A stretch of DNA of 32,509 bases from a virus. The stretch covers positions 1 through 32,509 of IMG/VR virus record IMGVR_UViG_3300009285_001858; one strand, written 5' to 3'. Under the pieces are notes generated by a model that saw only the letters and a program-made list of their open reading frames with translations, was not told the origin of the DNA and made no database searches. Position 1 is the stretch's first letter. The number at the start of each line of letters is the position of its first letter. A program made the position numbers and the translations under genes. Shown here one piece after another: positions 12,574 to 19,980 of this stretch.

Positions 12574-13647
12574 ATGGCTCTAGCCAGTGCGTCTTATACC
12601 TATTCGACGATTGCTGCTCTTGCTCTCGACAAGCTGTCCGACAAGATTGCCGACGCGATTTCTACATCGAACGCGGCATTCTACTTCTATAAGAAGAAGG
12701 GCAACTGGGAGGGTGTGAAGAGCGGCGGTCGTCAGCTCCGCAAGTCGGTGCTATACCAGCTTCAGACCGTTCGTCCGCTGGGTAGCTTCGGCGTAGTCAA
12801 TGTCAACCCCGTGGATAGCCACACCTCAGTCTACTTTGATTGGGTTCAGGCCGCAGTCCCCGTTTCCTTCTCCGACATGGAGGAGTTCCAGACGAGTGGC
12901 TCCGAGTCTATCGAGACTATCGTCAAGGCCAAGTTCTCGCAGGCCAAGGCGTCTCTTGATGACTTCTTCACCCGCGCACTGCTTCGCGGTCAGGCGGACA
13001 TCGACACTACCTCACTTACCACGGCTCTCACGTCTCCGCTGGATGGTTCGGTCTTCATTGACCCATTCACGAAGCTGATTGCTTTCGATCCTACCGCCGC
13101 CCTCACGGTTGGTGGTGTGGATCAGTCCACGAATAGCTGGTGGCAGAATCAGTTGTATGATTCGGCTGCTTCCACTCTCGCGGCTTTCCTTGCAGAGCTT
13201 CGGACTCTTCATGTCCGCACTCAGCGCGGCGGCGGCGGGAAGTTCCGCTCCCCCGACTTCCACATCGTTGACGAGCGGACGTATAACGTCTATGAGAAGG
13301 CCCTAGCACTTACTCATCGTAACCCTAGCTATCAGAAAGCTGACCTTCCCTTCGAGAACGTTGAGTTCAAGGGTTCGCCAGTTATCCCCGATCAGCTCGT
13401 GCCCGACGTGAAGAACGGCTCGACTACGATCACTGACGGTAGCTGGTTCATGCTCAACAGCGAGTTCATGGGCTTCACCTTTGACAACGGTAAGAGCTTC
13501 AAACTCGGCGCGAACGTGCGTCCGAACAACCAGCTCGTCACCACGGCGCTCATGCCTGTTCGCGGCGCTCACTGGACCAATAACCGCCGGAAGCTTGGCG
13601 TTATGGGTGACATCGACCTGACTACGCTCGAAGCGGCAACCACGTAA
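12574..13647 (+). CDS. Major capsid protein (HK97-fold candidate)
   Basis: The 357-residue protein follows the scaffold and precedes a decoration-like protein, in a region set off by a long leader and a terminator, as expected for the most abundant virion protein. It has a helical N-arm (ALALDKLSDKIADAISTS), a beta-rich E-loop-like part (SVLYQLQTVRPLG), a central helix (FSQAKASLDDFFTRALLRGQ), and an ending ALMPVRGAHWTNNRRKLGVMGDI. That overall order fits HK97-fold capsids. The N terminus shows no propeptide. The fold is inferred, not proven. Confidence 0.85.
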   Translation: MALASASYTYSTIAALALDKLSDKIADAISTSNAAFYFYKKKGNWEGVKSGGRQLRKSVLYQLQTVRPLGSFGVVNVNPVDSHTSVYFDWVQAAVPVSFSDMEEFQTSGSESIETIVKAKFSQAKASLDDFFTRALLRGQADIDTTSLTTALTSPLDGSVFIDPFTKLIAFDPTAALTVGGVDQSTNSWWQNQLYDSAASTLAAFLAELRTLHVRTQRGGGGKFRSPDFHIVDERTYNVYEKALALTHRNPSYQKADLPFENVEFKGSPVIPDQLVPDVKNGSTTITDGSWFMLNSEFMGFTFDNGKSFKLGANVRPNNQLVTTALMPVRGAHWTNNRRKLGVMGDIDLTTLEAATT

Positions 13648-13737
13648 GCAAGTTAACTAACTGGAATCGTGGCGACACGGTTTTAGAGAGTTGGTCATTG
13701 CGACTGTCTCTCTCACCAGTATCGAAAGGAAAGAACA

Positions 13738-14175
13738 ATGCTGATTCCCCATGTAGTGCAGACTGAGGCTGATAAGGTCTTTGTGAACGTCCTCAATAAC
13801 CAGACGGTTTCGGTTGCTGACGGTGACGTGCTGGTGTGGAACACTTCCACTCCTGATGGCGTGCGTACCACGCAGGCGGCTGCGGGAACCCTCAGCCTCT
13901 TCGTTGGTATCGCGGATGGCGCAATCGCGGCTTCAGCCTACGGTCTCGCACAGGCGTATGGTTATAAGTCGGCTGCGCTCATCAGCAATGACACGGCGAC
14001 TGCGGTTGTGGCTGGCGACATTCTCCAGCCCATCGCGGCTCAGGACCATCTCTATCGGTACGCTTCCGGTGGCGATGTGGCGTTCAGCACGAATGCGAAC
14101 ATTTACGCGGCTGAAGCAGTGGCGACTGCCGCAACGGCTTCGGCTACGTCAGGCGTCTTCATCCGCGCCCTGTAG
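13738..14175 (+). CDS. Probable capsid decoration/stabilization protein
   Basis: The 145-residue protein comes directly after the capsid gene and before a strong terminator, so it shares high late expression. It is beta-rich and small-residue-rich (VFVNVLNNQTVSVADGDVLV, LFVGIADGAIAASAYG), and Ala is abundant throughout. That composition is common for outer decoration or cement proteins. AAGGAAA precedes the ATG. No family can be assigned by eye. Confidence 0.65.
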   Translation: MLIPHVVQTEADKVFVNVLNNQTVSVADGDVLVWNTSTPDGVRTTQAAAGTLSLFVGIADGAIAASAYGLAQAYGYKSAALISNDTATAVVAGDILQPIAAQDHLYRYASGGDVAFSTNANIYAAEAVATAATASATSGVFIRAL

Positions 14176-14202
14176 TTTTAACAACTTACAGGTCTCGTAC
14201 CT

Positions 14203-14238
14203 GCCCTCCAGGGGCTCACTTCCCTGGGGGGCGTTTTT
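14203..14238 (+). terminator. Intrinsic terminator closing the capsid module
   Basis: GCCCTCCAGGG (14203-14213) and CCCTGGGGGGC (14222-14232) form an 11-bp stem with one G-U pair and an 8-base loop, followed by G and five T (14234-14238). It is the strongest terminator in the window. It should separate the abundant capsid transcripts from the modification cassette that begins at 14266. Confidence 0.9.
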
Positions 14239-14265
14239 ATGTTAGAGTGATAGTAGGAGAGTGGG

Positions 14266-15048
14266 ATGCCAGTTTACCCTCGGGTGACTATCGTAACTCC
14301 GTCATTCCAGCAGGGGAAGTATATCAAAGCCACAATCGATAGTGTGTTGGCTCAGAATTACCCCGATATAGAGTATATCGTTATGGACGGTGGGTCCACA
14401 GACGGTACTATAGACATTCTGAAGTCCTATGGCAATCGCATTATTTGGCACTCGGCCTCCGATAAAGGGCAGTCTGACGCAATTAACGCCGGAATGCGGC
14501 TAGCCAGTGGGCTGATAGTATCCTGGCTCAACTCGGACGATACGTTGCTTCCTGGGGCAGTAGAGGCTGTCGTAGGGGCATTACAGGCGAACCCACAGGC
14601 GGGGATTGTCTATGGGGACACCCTCTTTACTGGACCGGACGGGACACCGATGTTCCCCACCGACACCCACCCTTTCAACTATAGAACTATAGTTGATACT
14701 TGCCACAACCCTATCCCCCAGCCCTCCGCCTTCATTCGGCGAGAAGCTTGGGAACCGTTGGATGAGTCTTTAACTTACTTCCTAGACTGGGACCTGTGGT
14801 TACGCATTGGGGCACGGTGGCCAATACTCTACGTGCCAGAAGTGTGGTCCACGTACCGTGTGCATTCCGAGTCCAAGACTGGAAGACTAAATTACCCTGT
14901 GGGGGAATTAAAGTACATCTATCGCAAAAATTTTCCGGGGAGTAAAATACCCCCCGTGGTATATGAGCGGATGGCCGAGTATAGTAAAGCAAATGGGCAG
15001 TGGGCGAAGACACTAATGTTGAGGGGCAGAGCATGTCTAGGGAAATGA
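14266..15048 (+). CDS. GT2-family glycosyltransferase
   Basis: The 260-residue enzyme transfers a sugar from an activated nucleotide donor. It has the GT-A fold of family 2: a start strand PRVTIVTPSFQQGKYIKATI, the motif DGGSTDGT at residues 41-48, and NSDD at 89-92 in place of the classical DxD metal site. A later acceptor-side stretch reads PSAFIRREAWE then YFLDWDLWLR. No membrane segment is present, so it is a soluble cytoplasmic enzyme. GGAGAG precedes the ATG. It is the first gene of the cassette, 28 bases after the terminator. The acceptor is unknown. Confidence 0.9.
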   Translation: MPVYPRVTIVTPSFQQGKYIKATIDSVLAQNYPDIEYIVMDGGSTDGTIDILKSYGNRIIWHSASDKGQSDAINAGMRLASGLIVSWLNSDDTLLPGAVEAVVGALQANPQAGIVYGDTLFTGPDGTPMFPTDTHPFNYRTIVDTCHNPIPQPSAFIRREAWEPLDESLTYFLDWDLWLRIGARWPILYVPEVWSTYRVHSESKTGRLNYPVGELKYIYRKNFPGSKIPPVVYERMAEYSKANGQWAKTLMLRGRACLGK

Positions 15049-15287
15049 AGTATTTGGTCTATAGGTGTTTTAACTGCGGACGACTGATTACCAAATTGGA
15101 GCTGGAAGCGACTTGGGATAGGGCGGAGAAGTCAGGGGCAGAGCAAAAGGGCATATGCTCTTGTGGTGGAGGACAGCTTCGACCATCAAATGCGAAGCTG
15201 TGGGAAGAGCTGCTGCTACCTCGGGTATGGCGGCTGGCATTCAAAGAAGTTTTTCTACCCTGGCTACGGACGAAGTTCAATGGCTAA
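15033..15287 (+). CDS. Small zinc-ribbon protein in the modification cassette
   Basis: The 84-residue protein has CFNCGRLI and, about 25 residues later, CSCGGGQL, a four-cysteine zinc-ribbon pattern, followed by a helical basic segment (LWEELLLPRVWRLAFKE). Comparable small zinc-ribbon proteins occur beside glycosyltransferase and methyltransferase genes in other phages. Their role is unknown. I chose ATG at 15033 (GAGGGG 7 bases upstream) over a GTG at 15000. It overlaps both neighbours. Confidence 0.7.
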   Translation: MSREMKYLVYRCFNCGRLITKLELEATWDRAEKSGAEQKGICSCGGGQLRPSNAKLWEELLLPRVWRLAFKEVFLPWLRTKFNG

Positions 15288-15825
15288 GGCGCTTATGGTT
15301 GGCAGCGGCTTCTTCCCCCCTGAGAGGAAGATTCAACCTATTGGGGTCGAGTTGCCAGAACCTGAGTGGACCACGCTGGACATCAATCCAGAGTGTAAGC
15401 CTGATTATCAGTTTGACCTTAACCACATTGAGCAGCAAGATCCAGGAAAATTCTATCCACTACCGTTCAAGGATGAAACCTTCAATGAAATTCACATTTA
15501 CCAAACCCTCGAACATTTCGGACGGCAGGGAGACTTCAAGGGCTTCTTCCGCACCTTCCGCGAATTCTGGCGCATCCTCAAGCCCGGCGGTGAGCTATAT
15601 GGCGACACCCCCTCACTTACTAGTCCCTGGCTCTGGGGCGACCCGGGACACGCGCGCGTCATCCTTCCCCAAACCCTTCTCTTCCTGACCCGCAAATGTT
15701 ACGAGGGGCTTGGTAAGAATACTAGCACGGACTACCGCCGCTTCGTGGACCCGTGCTGGTGGGTGATTCTGCATAGTGCGGAGGAAGAGGGACGACACGG
15801 GTTCGTGCTGAGGAAGGCGCAGTGA
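15280..15825 (+). CDS. Class I SAM-dependent methyltransferase
   Basis: The 181-residue enzyme has the late half of the class I methyltransferase signature: LPFKDETFNEIHIYQTLEHF, equivalent to motifs II-III of the Methyltransf_11 type, then FREFWRILKPGGELYGDTP. The N-terminal SAM loop is reduced (VGSG instead of GxGxG), which is common in phage forms. I chose ATG at 15280 (MAKALMVGSG) because the frame upstream overlaps the preceding gene. The stop overlaps the next GTG by 4 bases (GTGA). The substrate may be a sugar or a protein. The neighbours make a sugar or glycopeptide plausible. Confidence 0.8.
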   Translation: MAKALMVGSGFFPPERKIQPIGVELPEPEWTTLDINPECKPDYQFDLNHIEQQDPGKFYPLPFKDETFNEIHIYQTLEHFGRQGDFKGFFRTFREFWRILKPGGELYGDTPSLTSPWLWGDPGHARVILPQTLLFLTRKCYEGLGKNTSTDYRRFVDPCWWVILHSAEEEGRHGFVLRKAQ

Positions 15826-16655
15826 TCCAGCTACATTTCGAGGTTTGCGGTGTATGCGACGCGAAATGTGTATTCTGCTGCTACTCATCTAAGGAAAATT
15901 CAAAGACGATCAAACGCCCGATGCCAATGCCCCTCTTCAAGAAGATCATTGATGAGGCAGCAACCATCCCGCAGATCAACGAAGTGGCATTCGCCGGTCT
16001 CGCAGAGCCAATGCTCGACCCCTTCATCATTGAGCGCATTGCCTACACTAAGCAAGTCTGCCCTGATAAGCGGATGGAGATGTACACCAACGGGGTGCGG
16101 CTTACCTCTGAACGTTTTGAGGCAGTGAAGTCCGCTGGCCTAGACGTGATGGTCATCTCTCTGAATGCCATAAATGCTTCACAGCATGAAGCGATTATGG
16201 GATTGAAAGGGAAGTATGATTTGGTCTGCGCTAACGCCGACTACGCGGTTACTCATCGTGGGTCCATGCTTATCACGGTTAGAGCAGTAGTCACTGGCGA
16301 CACCTTCACCCGCGCCGATGCCGACATCTTCCTTCGTCGCTGGGGGGTATTCAAGTGGGGAACGGGGTATGGCTCACTCACTTCTGAGCGCAATTGGGCG
16401 GGGGAGAACCGAACCACTGCTGAGTTCGATCCCAATTCATGCTGCAAGCGAGCGCTGGAGCAGATTAGTGTACATAGAGACGGTCGCGTTAATCTTTGTT
16501 GTTATGATCCTTTGAGCAAGTACAGCTTCGGCGACTTGAAAACCCAAACCATCCGAGAGATATACAACTCTGTTGGCTACGTCGAATTCCGTAAGTGGCA
16601 CTGCGATAACCAAGCGGCTAAGCATCCACTTTGCCGGATCTGCACGAGGGTGTGA
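15822..16655 (+). CDS. Radical SAM/SPASM-like enzyme 1
   Basis: The 277-residue protein has the radical SAM iron-sulfur motif Cys12-x3-Cys16-x2-Cys19 (CDAKCVFC), which holds the [4Fe-4S] cluster that cleaves S-adenosylmethionine to a 5'-deoxyadenosyl radical. Its C-terminal third shows more cysteines in SPASM-like positions: SCCKRA, LCCYDP, and a final LCRICTR, with GDLKTQTIREIYNS between. SPASM enzymes commonly modify peptides or sugar-like substrates. It starts with GTG overlapping the methyltransferase stop. It is clearly paralogous to the enzyme at 17777-18613. Confidence 0.85.
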   Translation: MIQLHFEVCGVCDAKCVFCCYSSKENSKTIKRPMPMPLFKKIIDEAATIPQINEVAFAGLAEPMLDPFIIERIAYTKQVCPDKRMEMYTNGVRLTSERFEAVKSAGLDVMVISLNAINASQHEAIMGLKGKYDLVCANADYAVTHRGSMLITVRAVVTGDTFTRADADIFLRRWGVFKWGTGYGSLTSERNWAGENRTTAEFDPNSCCKRALEQISVHRDGRVNLCCYDPLSKYSFGDLKTQTIREIYNSVGYVEFRKWHCDNQAAKHPLCRICTRV

Positions 16656-16888
16656 TGAGAAAACTTGAAGTCACTTGGATGGACAGTTGCTCCTGTACTA
16701 AATCTTGGTCAACAAGGGAAGAGGCATTGGAGTGGGCAGAAGAAGGAGTGATTGCTCAAACAGTAGGCTACTTCGTTTCGGAGAGTAAGGATTGGCTGAC
16801 TCTTGCTGCCTCTTATCATGAGGATCAGTATGGTGGCCTATGGAACATACCTAAGGGTTGCATCGTACGGCGACGGAGATTAAAGTGA
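16655..16888 (+). CDS. 77-residue hypothetical protein
   Basis: Start and stop overlap both neighbours (TGATG upstream, GTGA downstream), and GAGGG precedes the ATG. The pattern VTWMDSCSC, Trp at intervals, VGYFVSESKDWLTLAASY and IPKGCIV matches a widespread kind of short phage protein of unknown function. It lies between the first radical SAM gene and a glycosyltransferase. It does not look like a RiPP precursor: there is no leader-like helix followed by a Cys/Ser/Thr-rich core. Confidence 0.7.
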   Translation: MRKLEVTWMDSCSCTKSWSTREEALEWAEEGVIAQTVGYFVSESKDWLTLAASYHEDQYGGLWNIPKGCIVRRRRLK

Positions 16889-17589
16889 CTGACCATCTAC
16901 TGATAGCTACAGCCGCCGACTGTCAAAAGGGCTATTATCCTGACCTACAGGCTCAAGTGATAGCTGCTGGCATAGACTTCCTCTACCAGCCCATCGTCCC
17001 TTTCTCGTGGAAGAAGCTTATTCAATGGGAGCTGGACATGGCCCGTTCTTACCCTAATGCTCTTATCGCTTTCTGCGATAGTTGGGATATGCTTTACTTC
17101 GGCTCCCGTAAGGAGTTCGAGGATGTCGTGGGCGCACAGCCGCTCCTGCTCCATGCAGAGAAAGCCTGCTGGCCCCATCCTGAAAAAGCGGCACGTTATG
17201 CCTCATTCTCTTCTCCCTGGAAGTATGTCAATGGTACTGGCCCCGCTGGACTCGGGTCCGCAATTGCAGAGGCAATAGAGTATGGAATGGCCCACTTCCC
17301 AATCACTGATGACTCCGCCGATGTCCACGACCTATCCAAAGACAATGATCAACGTTTCTTCACCGATCTCTATCTCAGTGGGTATGGTGCATTGGATACC
17401 CAATGCCGTCTCTCGCAGTCATTGGTTCAAGCCGCGAATGGCGATTTTGCGGTAAAGGACGGCAGGCTGATGAACAAGATTACTGGTAGTCAGCCACTGT
17501 TCGTCCATGCTAATGGAGCGAGTGCGATGATTGGGTGGAAGGGGCTGATGGATATGTTGAAGGACTATCGACCGGAGCGACCGTGGTGA
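16885..17589 (+). CDS. PLOD/collagen-type glycosyltransferase-like protein
   Basis: The 234-residue protein has a GT-A-like layout: YPNALIAFCDSWDMLYFGS with Asp65 and Asp68 as metal/nucleotide site, LLLHAEKACWPHPEKA, KYVNGTGPAGLG and DQRFFTDLYLSG, and a late His-containing QPLFVHANGAS. This pattern resembles the glycosyltransferase domain of procollagen-lysine glycosyltransferases and related bacterial and viral enzymes, which add sugar to hydroxylated lysine. GTG at 16885 overlaps the previous stop and has GGAG in front. An upstream TTG at 16858 is less likely. The acceptor is unknown. Confidence 0.7.
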   Translation: MTDHLLIATAADCQKGYYPDLQAQVIAAGIDFLYQPIVPFSWKKLIQWELDMARSYPNALIAFCDSWDMLYFGSRKEFEDVVGAQPLLLHAEKACWPHPEKAARYASFSSPWKYVNGTGPAGLGSAIAEAIEYGMAHFPITDDSADVHDLSKDNDQRFFTDLYLSGYGALDTQCRLSQSLVQAANGDFAVKDGRLMNKITGSQPLFVHANGASAMIGWKGLMDMLKDYRPERPW

Positions 17590-17783
17590 CACCCAAATTT
17601 AAACCGATATTCTATCTAGAACGTGAGCCAAACGGCGACACTTGGCTCCGACGCGGGACCTGCAAAGGAGTGCGTATTCTGCTGGCTACTGGTTCCGAAC
17701 CGTTTGATTGGGACGATGCCTGTAAGCTGATTGATGTCTGTAACGAGTTAGAAAAGACATATGATGAGATCACAGAATGGTAG
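17586..17783 (+). CDS. 65-residue hypothetical protein
   Basis: GTG at 17586 forms a 4-base overlap with the preceding stop. GTG at 17583 is an alternative. GGAG lies just upstream. The product has a beta-looking first half (PIFYLEREPNGDTWLRRG, then VRILLATG) and an acidic helical end (WDDACKLIDVCNELEKTYDE). No family is recognised. Its last 7 bases overlap the second radical SAM gene, so it repeats the arrangement of a small gene next to a radical SAM gene in the cassette. Confidence 0.6.
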   Translation: MTPKFKPIFYLEREPNGDTWLRRGTCKGVRILLATGSEPFDWDDACKLIDVCNELEKTYDEITEW

Positions 17784-18613
17784 AGCCGACTATCGAAGTA
17801 GACATTGAGACCAGCACTACCTGTTCGGCCGCTTGCCGGTTCTGCCCCTACCCCAAGTACGCTAGCTGGCGGGCTGGCGAGACTATGGATATGGAGCTGT
17901 TCAAGAAGATTATTGACGAGCTAGTTACCATTCCACAAATCCATGATGTCAGACTTAATGGTTTAAATGAACCGCTTCTGGATCGTCACCTTGACAAACG
18001 ATACGAATACATCGCGAGTAAGGGTAATCGCTTTACCACGACACTAACCACTCATGGCGTCTACCTCGTCCCAAAGCGTGTAGATTCTTTGGTAGCTGCC
18101 GGAGTCAAACACTTCATTATCAGCCTCAATGCTGCCACTCCTGAGCAGCATGAAGCCACAATGGGACTGAAGGGCAAGTTCGATATTGTGGTTGCCAACA
18201 TTCAGCACTGCATTGACCGTGGGCTGGATGTAGAGGTTCGTGCAGTTACCAATGACGATACCTTCAAATTATCTGAAGGTATGAGACTTGTTCGCCGCTG
18301 GGGTTGGAAGCGATACGGTGGTCATGTCAAGCTTATCCGCGAGTTGAACTGGGCTGGAGCCAACCGCACCATCCGCACCTTCGATGCCGACTCCTGCTGT
18401 GTGCGGGCGGTCTCCAATATCTTCATTCGCTGGGATGGGATCATAACCACCTGCTGCGTGGATCCTACTGGCGAGGGCTTTCAGTTTGGCGATCTGAAGA
18501 AGCAGACTGTCAGAGAAGCCTACAACTCCGAACTCTACACTAATTTCCGTGAGCAACACTCACTAAATAAAGCCGCACAGTTCCCCGTGTGTGCCACTTG
18601 CACCAGAGGTTGA
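17777..18613 (+). CDS. Radical SAM/SPASM-like enzyme 2
   Basis: The 278-residue enzyme has the Cys16-x3-Cys20-x2-Cys23 motif (CSAACRFC) and SPASM-like cysteines at SCCVRA, TCCVDP and VCATCTR. It shares several long identical strings with the enzyme at 15822-16655 (LFKKIIDE, TIPQI, ISLNA, QHEA, MGLKGK, NWAG-NRT), so one is a duplicate of the other. Differences in the early barrel (LNGLNEPLLDRHLD against FAGLAEPMLDPFII) suggest they act on different positions or substrates. ATG overlaps the end of the preceding small gene. Confidence 0.85.
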   Translation: MVEPTIEVDIETSTTCSAACRFCPYPKYASWRAGETMDMELFKKIIDELVTIPQIHDVRLNGLNEPLLDRHLDKRYEYIASKGNRFTTTLTTHGVYLVPKRVDSLVAAGVKHFIISLNAATPEQHEATMGLKGKFDIVVANIQHCIDRGLDVEVRAVTNDDTFKLSEGMRLVRRWGWKRYGGHVKLIRELNWAGANRTIRTFDADSCCVRAVSNIFIRWDGIITTCCVDPTGEGFQFGDLKKQTVREAYNSELYTNFREQHSLNKAAQFPVCATCTRG

Positions 18614-18615
18614 AT

Positions 18616-19350
18616 ATGAAGCCGCTTGAAGGTATGACCGCCATTCTCGTCTCCCCAACCTATGGCGGTGTTGATCCGCTCTGTGCCCAGTCTCTGCGGG
18701 TGGCAATGATGAGCGCTTCGTCACAGGGGCTACATTGGATTGGCGACGCTTCCAACGACCGCCTCGGCTATGGCTTCTCCCGCAACCTCTCAGCCGGGGT
18801 GCTGAGAAAGAATCCCGCTGCCGCTGATGGCATTGTGTGGGTAGATTCGGATATTCGTGTCCCCAATGACGCCATCATCCGCCTACTGACTACTGCTAAG
18901 ACTCACAGTCTGGACTTTGTCACTGGTGTCTACCACGCACGGGCAACGCCTTTCCTACCCGTCATCTACCACTGGGATGCTAAGGTAAGCAAGTACCTCC
19001 AATGCGTAACCTACCCCTCCAGCCAGATAATCTCTCTAGATGCCTGCGGCTTTGGCTTCGTCTGGACATCCTCCAAGCTTATCAACGCTATTGCCAACCT
19101 ACCCACCTTCAGCAAACGTGAGGGCTGGTTCCCTGACCGCCGCGATGTCGGTGGCTATGGCGAAGACATATCCTTCTGTTATCAAGCTAAGGAAACAGGC
19201 ATTCAGCTCTACGTAGATACCGGCATCCAAGTAGGCCACACTGCCGACCCACAAGTTATCTGGGAGGTAGACTTCCGAGCCCTCAATATCACTCTTGAAT
19301 CCAAAGAGATACAGTCGAGGCCGTTGGAGCCGAACTGGGGTAGTAAGTAA
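18616..19350 (+). CDS. GT-A glycosyltransferase-like protein
   Basis: The 244-residue protein starts with TAILVSPTYGGVDPLCAQS, has the metal-binding Asp-Ser-Asp at residues 77-79 (IVWVDSDIRVP), a conserved LDACGFGFVWTSSK, and YGEDISFCYQAKETG followed by LYVDTGIQVGHT, the usual catalytic and late strand motifs of phage and bacterial GT2-like enzymes. It is soluble. I chose ATG at 18616 (AGAGG before it). The longer ORF start is not supported. It follows the second radical SAM gene by 2 bases and ends the cassette. Confidence 0.8.
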   Translation: MKPLEGMTAILVSPTYGGVDPLCAQSLRVAMMSASSQGLHWIGDASNDRLGYGFSRNLSAGVLRKNPAAADGIVWVDSDIRVPNDAIIRLLTTAKTHSLDFVTGVYHARATPFLPVIYHWDAKVSKYLQCVTYPSSQIISLDACGFGFVWTSSKLINAIANLPTFSKREGWFPDRRDVGGYGEDISFCYQAKETGIQLYVDTGIQVGHTADPQVIWEVDFRALNITLESKEIQSRPLEPNWGSK

Positions 19351-19395
19351 AACCTGCGGTATCATAGTCATAGGAGATGAAGGAGACCTATCCCT

Positions 19396-19716
19396 ATGGC
19401 TAGAACCGCCCAAGCTAAGATTCGTAGATTTGCAGTGTTCGTTAAGGAACTGCGCAATAACCGCACTACTGCCACCGGACAGAAGTCCGAGGTATTTGTG
19501 CGTCGCCCCTATGACATCGTTGAGTACGATTGGTCCGATGGTCGGGCAAAGCAGACCTACATTCAGCCGAATGGTAGCTCACGTCCAACTACTACTCTAA
19601 CTGCCTCAACCCCTATCTATGGCAAGCGGACTCAGGCACAAGCTGAGGAAGTCTACGACGACTTGAAGATTTTCGACAAAGCCCCAGACTGGGATAAGTT
19701 TGGTATCTTAGGCTAG
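19396..19716 (+). CDS. Hypothetical basic protein
   Basis: The 106-residue protein starts behind AGGAGACC at a longer-than-usual distance. It is basic at the N terminus (KIRRFAVFVKELRNNR), then mixed with Thr-rich stretches. The C-terminal part is acidic and helical (AQAEEVYDDLKIFDKAPDW). No family is recognised. It is the first gene after the modification cassette and begins the tail and adhesin module. Confidence 0.65.
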   Translation: MARTAQAKIRRFAVFVKELRNNRTTATGQKSEVFVRRPYDIVEYDWSDGRAKQTYIQPNGSSRPTTTLTASTPIYGKRTQAQAEEVYDDLKIFDKAPDWDKFGILG

Positions 19717-19723
19717 GCCCATT

Positions 19724-19978
19724 ATGGCTGATTGGGAAGATAAGACAGGGAATGGCGAGGGCGGCCCCGCTGTAGAGTGGCGACTGGTCACCCCTAGTAA
19801 TACAGCCTACATCTCCCGTCCTCGTGGGCTGTATGTGGATGTGACCGGAACCCTGAGTGTCGAGGACTCGCTAGGCAACATCATGCCTATGGCAGCGGCG
19901 GCGGTTGGCTACCACCCTCTTCGTCCAGTCCGAGTTAGAGCCACTGGCACTACTGCTGTAGTCTACGCGCTCTACTAA
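19724..19978 (+). CDS. Small spike-base-like structural protein
   Basis: The 84-residue protein shows the pattern SRPRGLYVDVTGTLSVEDS, GYHPLRPVRVRATGTTAVVYALY. I recognise this Arg-x-Leu-Tyr-Val, then Gly..P..Val.AtGTTA layout from the short phage/gene-transfer-agent proteins described as spike base proteins (RCAP_Rcc01079-like). It is small, beta-rich and without cysteine. Placement directly before a LamG-like adhesin fits a structural base role. This identification is by pattern only. Confidence 0.5.
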   Translation: MADWEDKTGNGEGGPAVEWRLVTPSNTAYISRPRGLYVDVTGTLSVEDSLGNIMPMAAAAVGYHPLRPVRVRATGTTAVVYALY

Positions 19979-19980
19979 TC

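Noticed and set aside
15163-15279. Upstream extension of the methyltransferase frame
   Set aside because: It overlaps the coding frame of the zinc-ribbon protein for more than 100 bases and contains no family-like sequence. The ATG at 15280 gives a normal start.
16655-17783. RiPP precursor peptides beside the radical SAM genes
   Set aside because: The small proteins have no leader/core organisation and lack a Cys-, Ser- or Thr-rich C-terminal core or repeats. They may still be substrates, but the sequence does not support calling them precursors.
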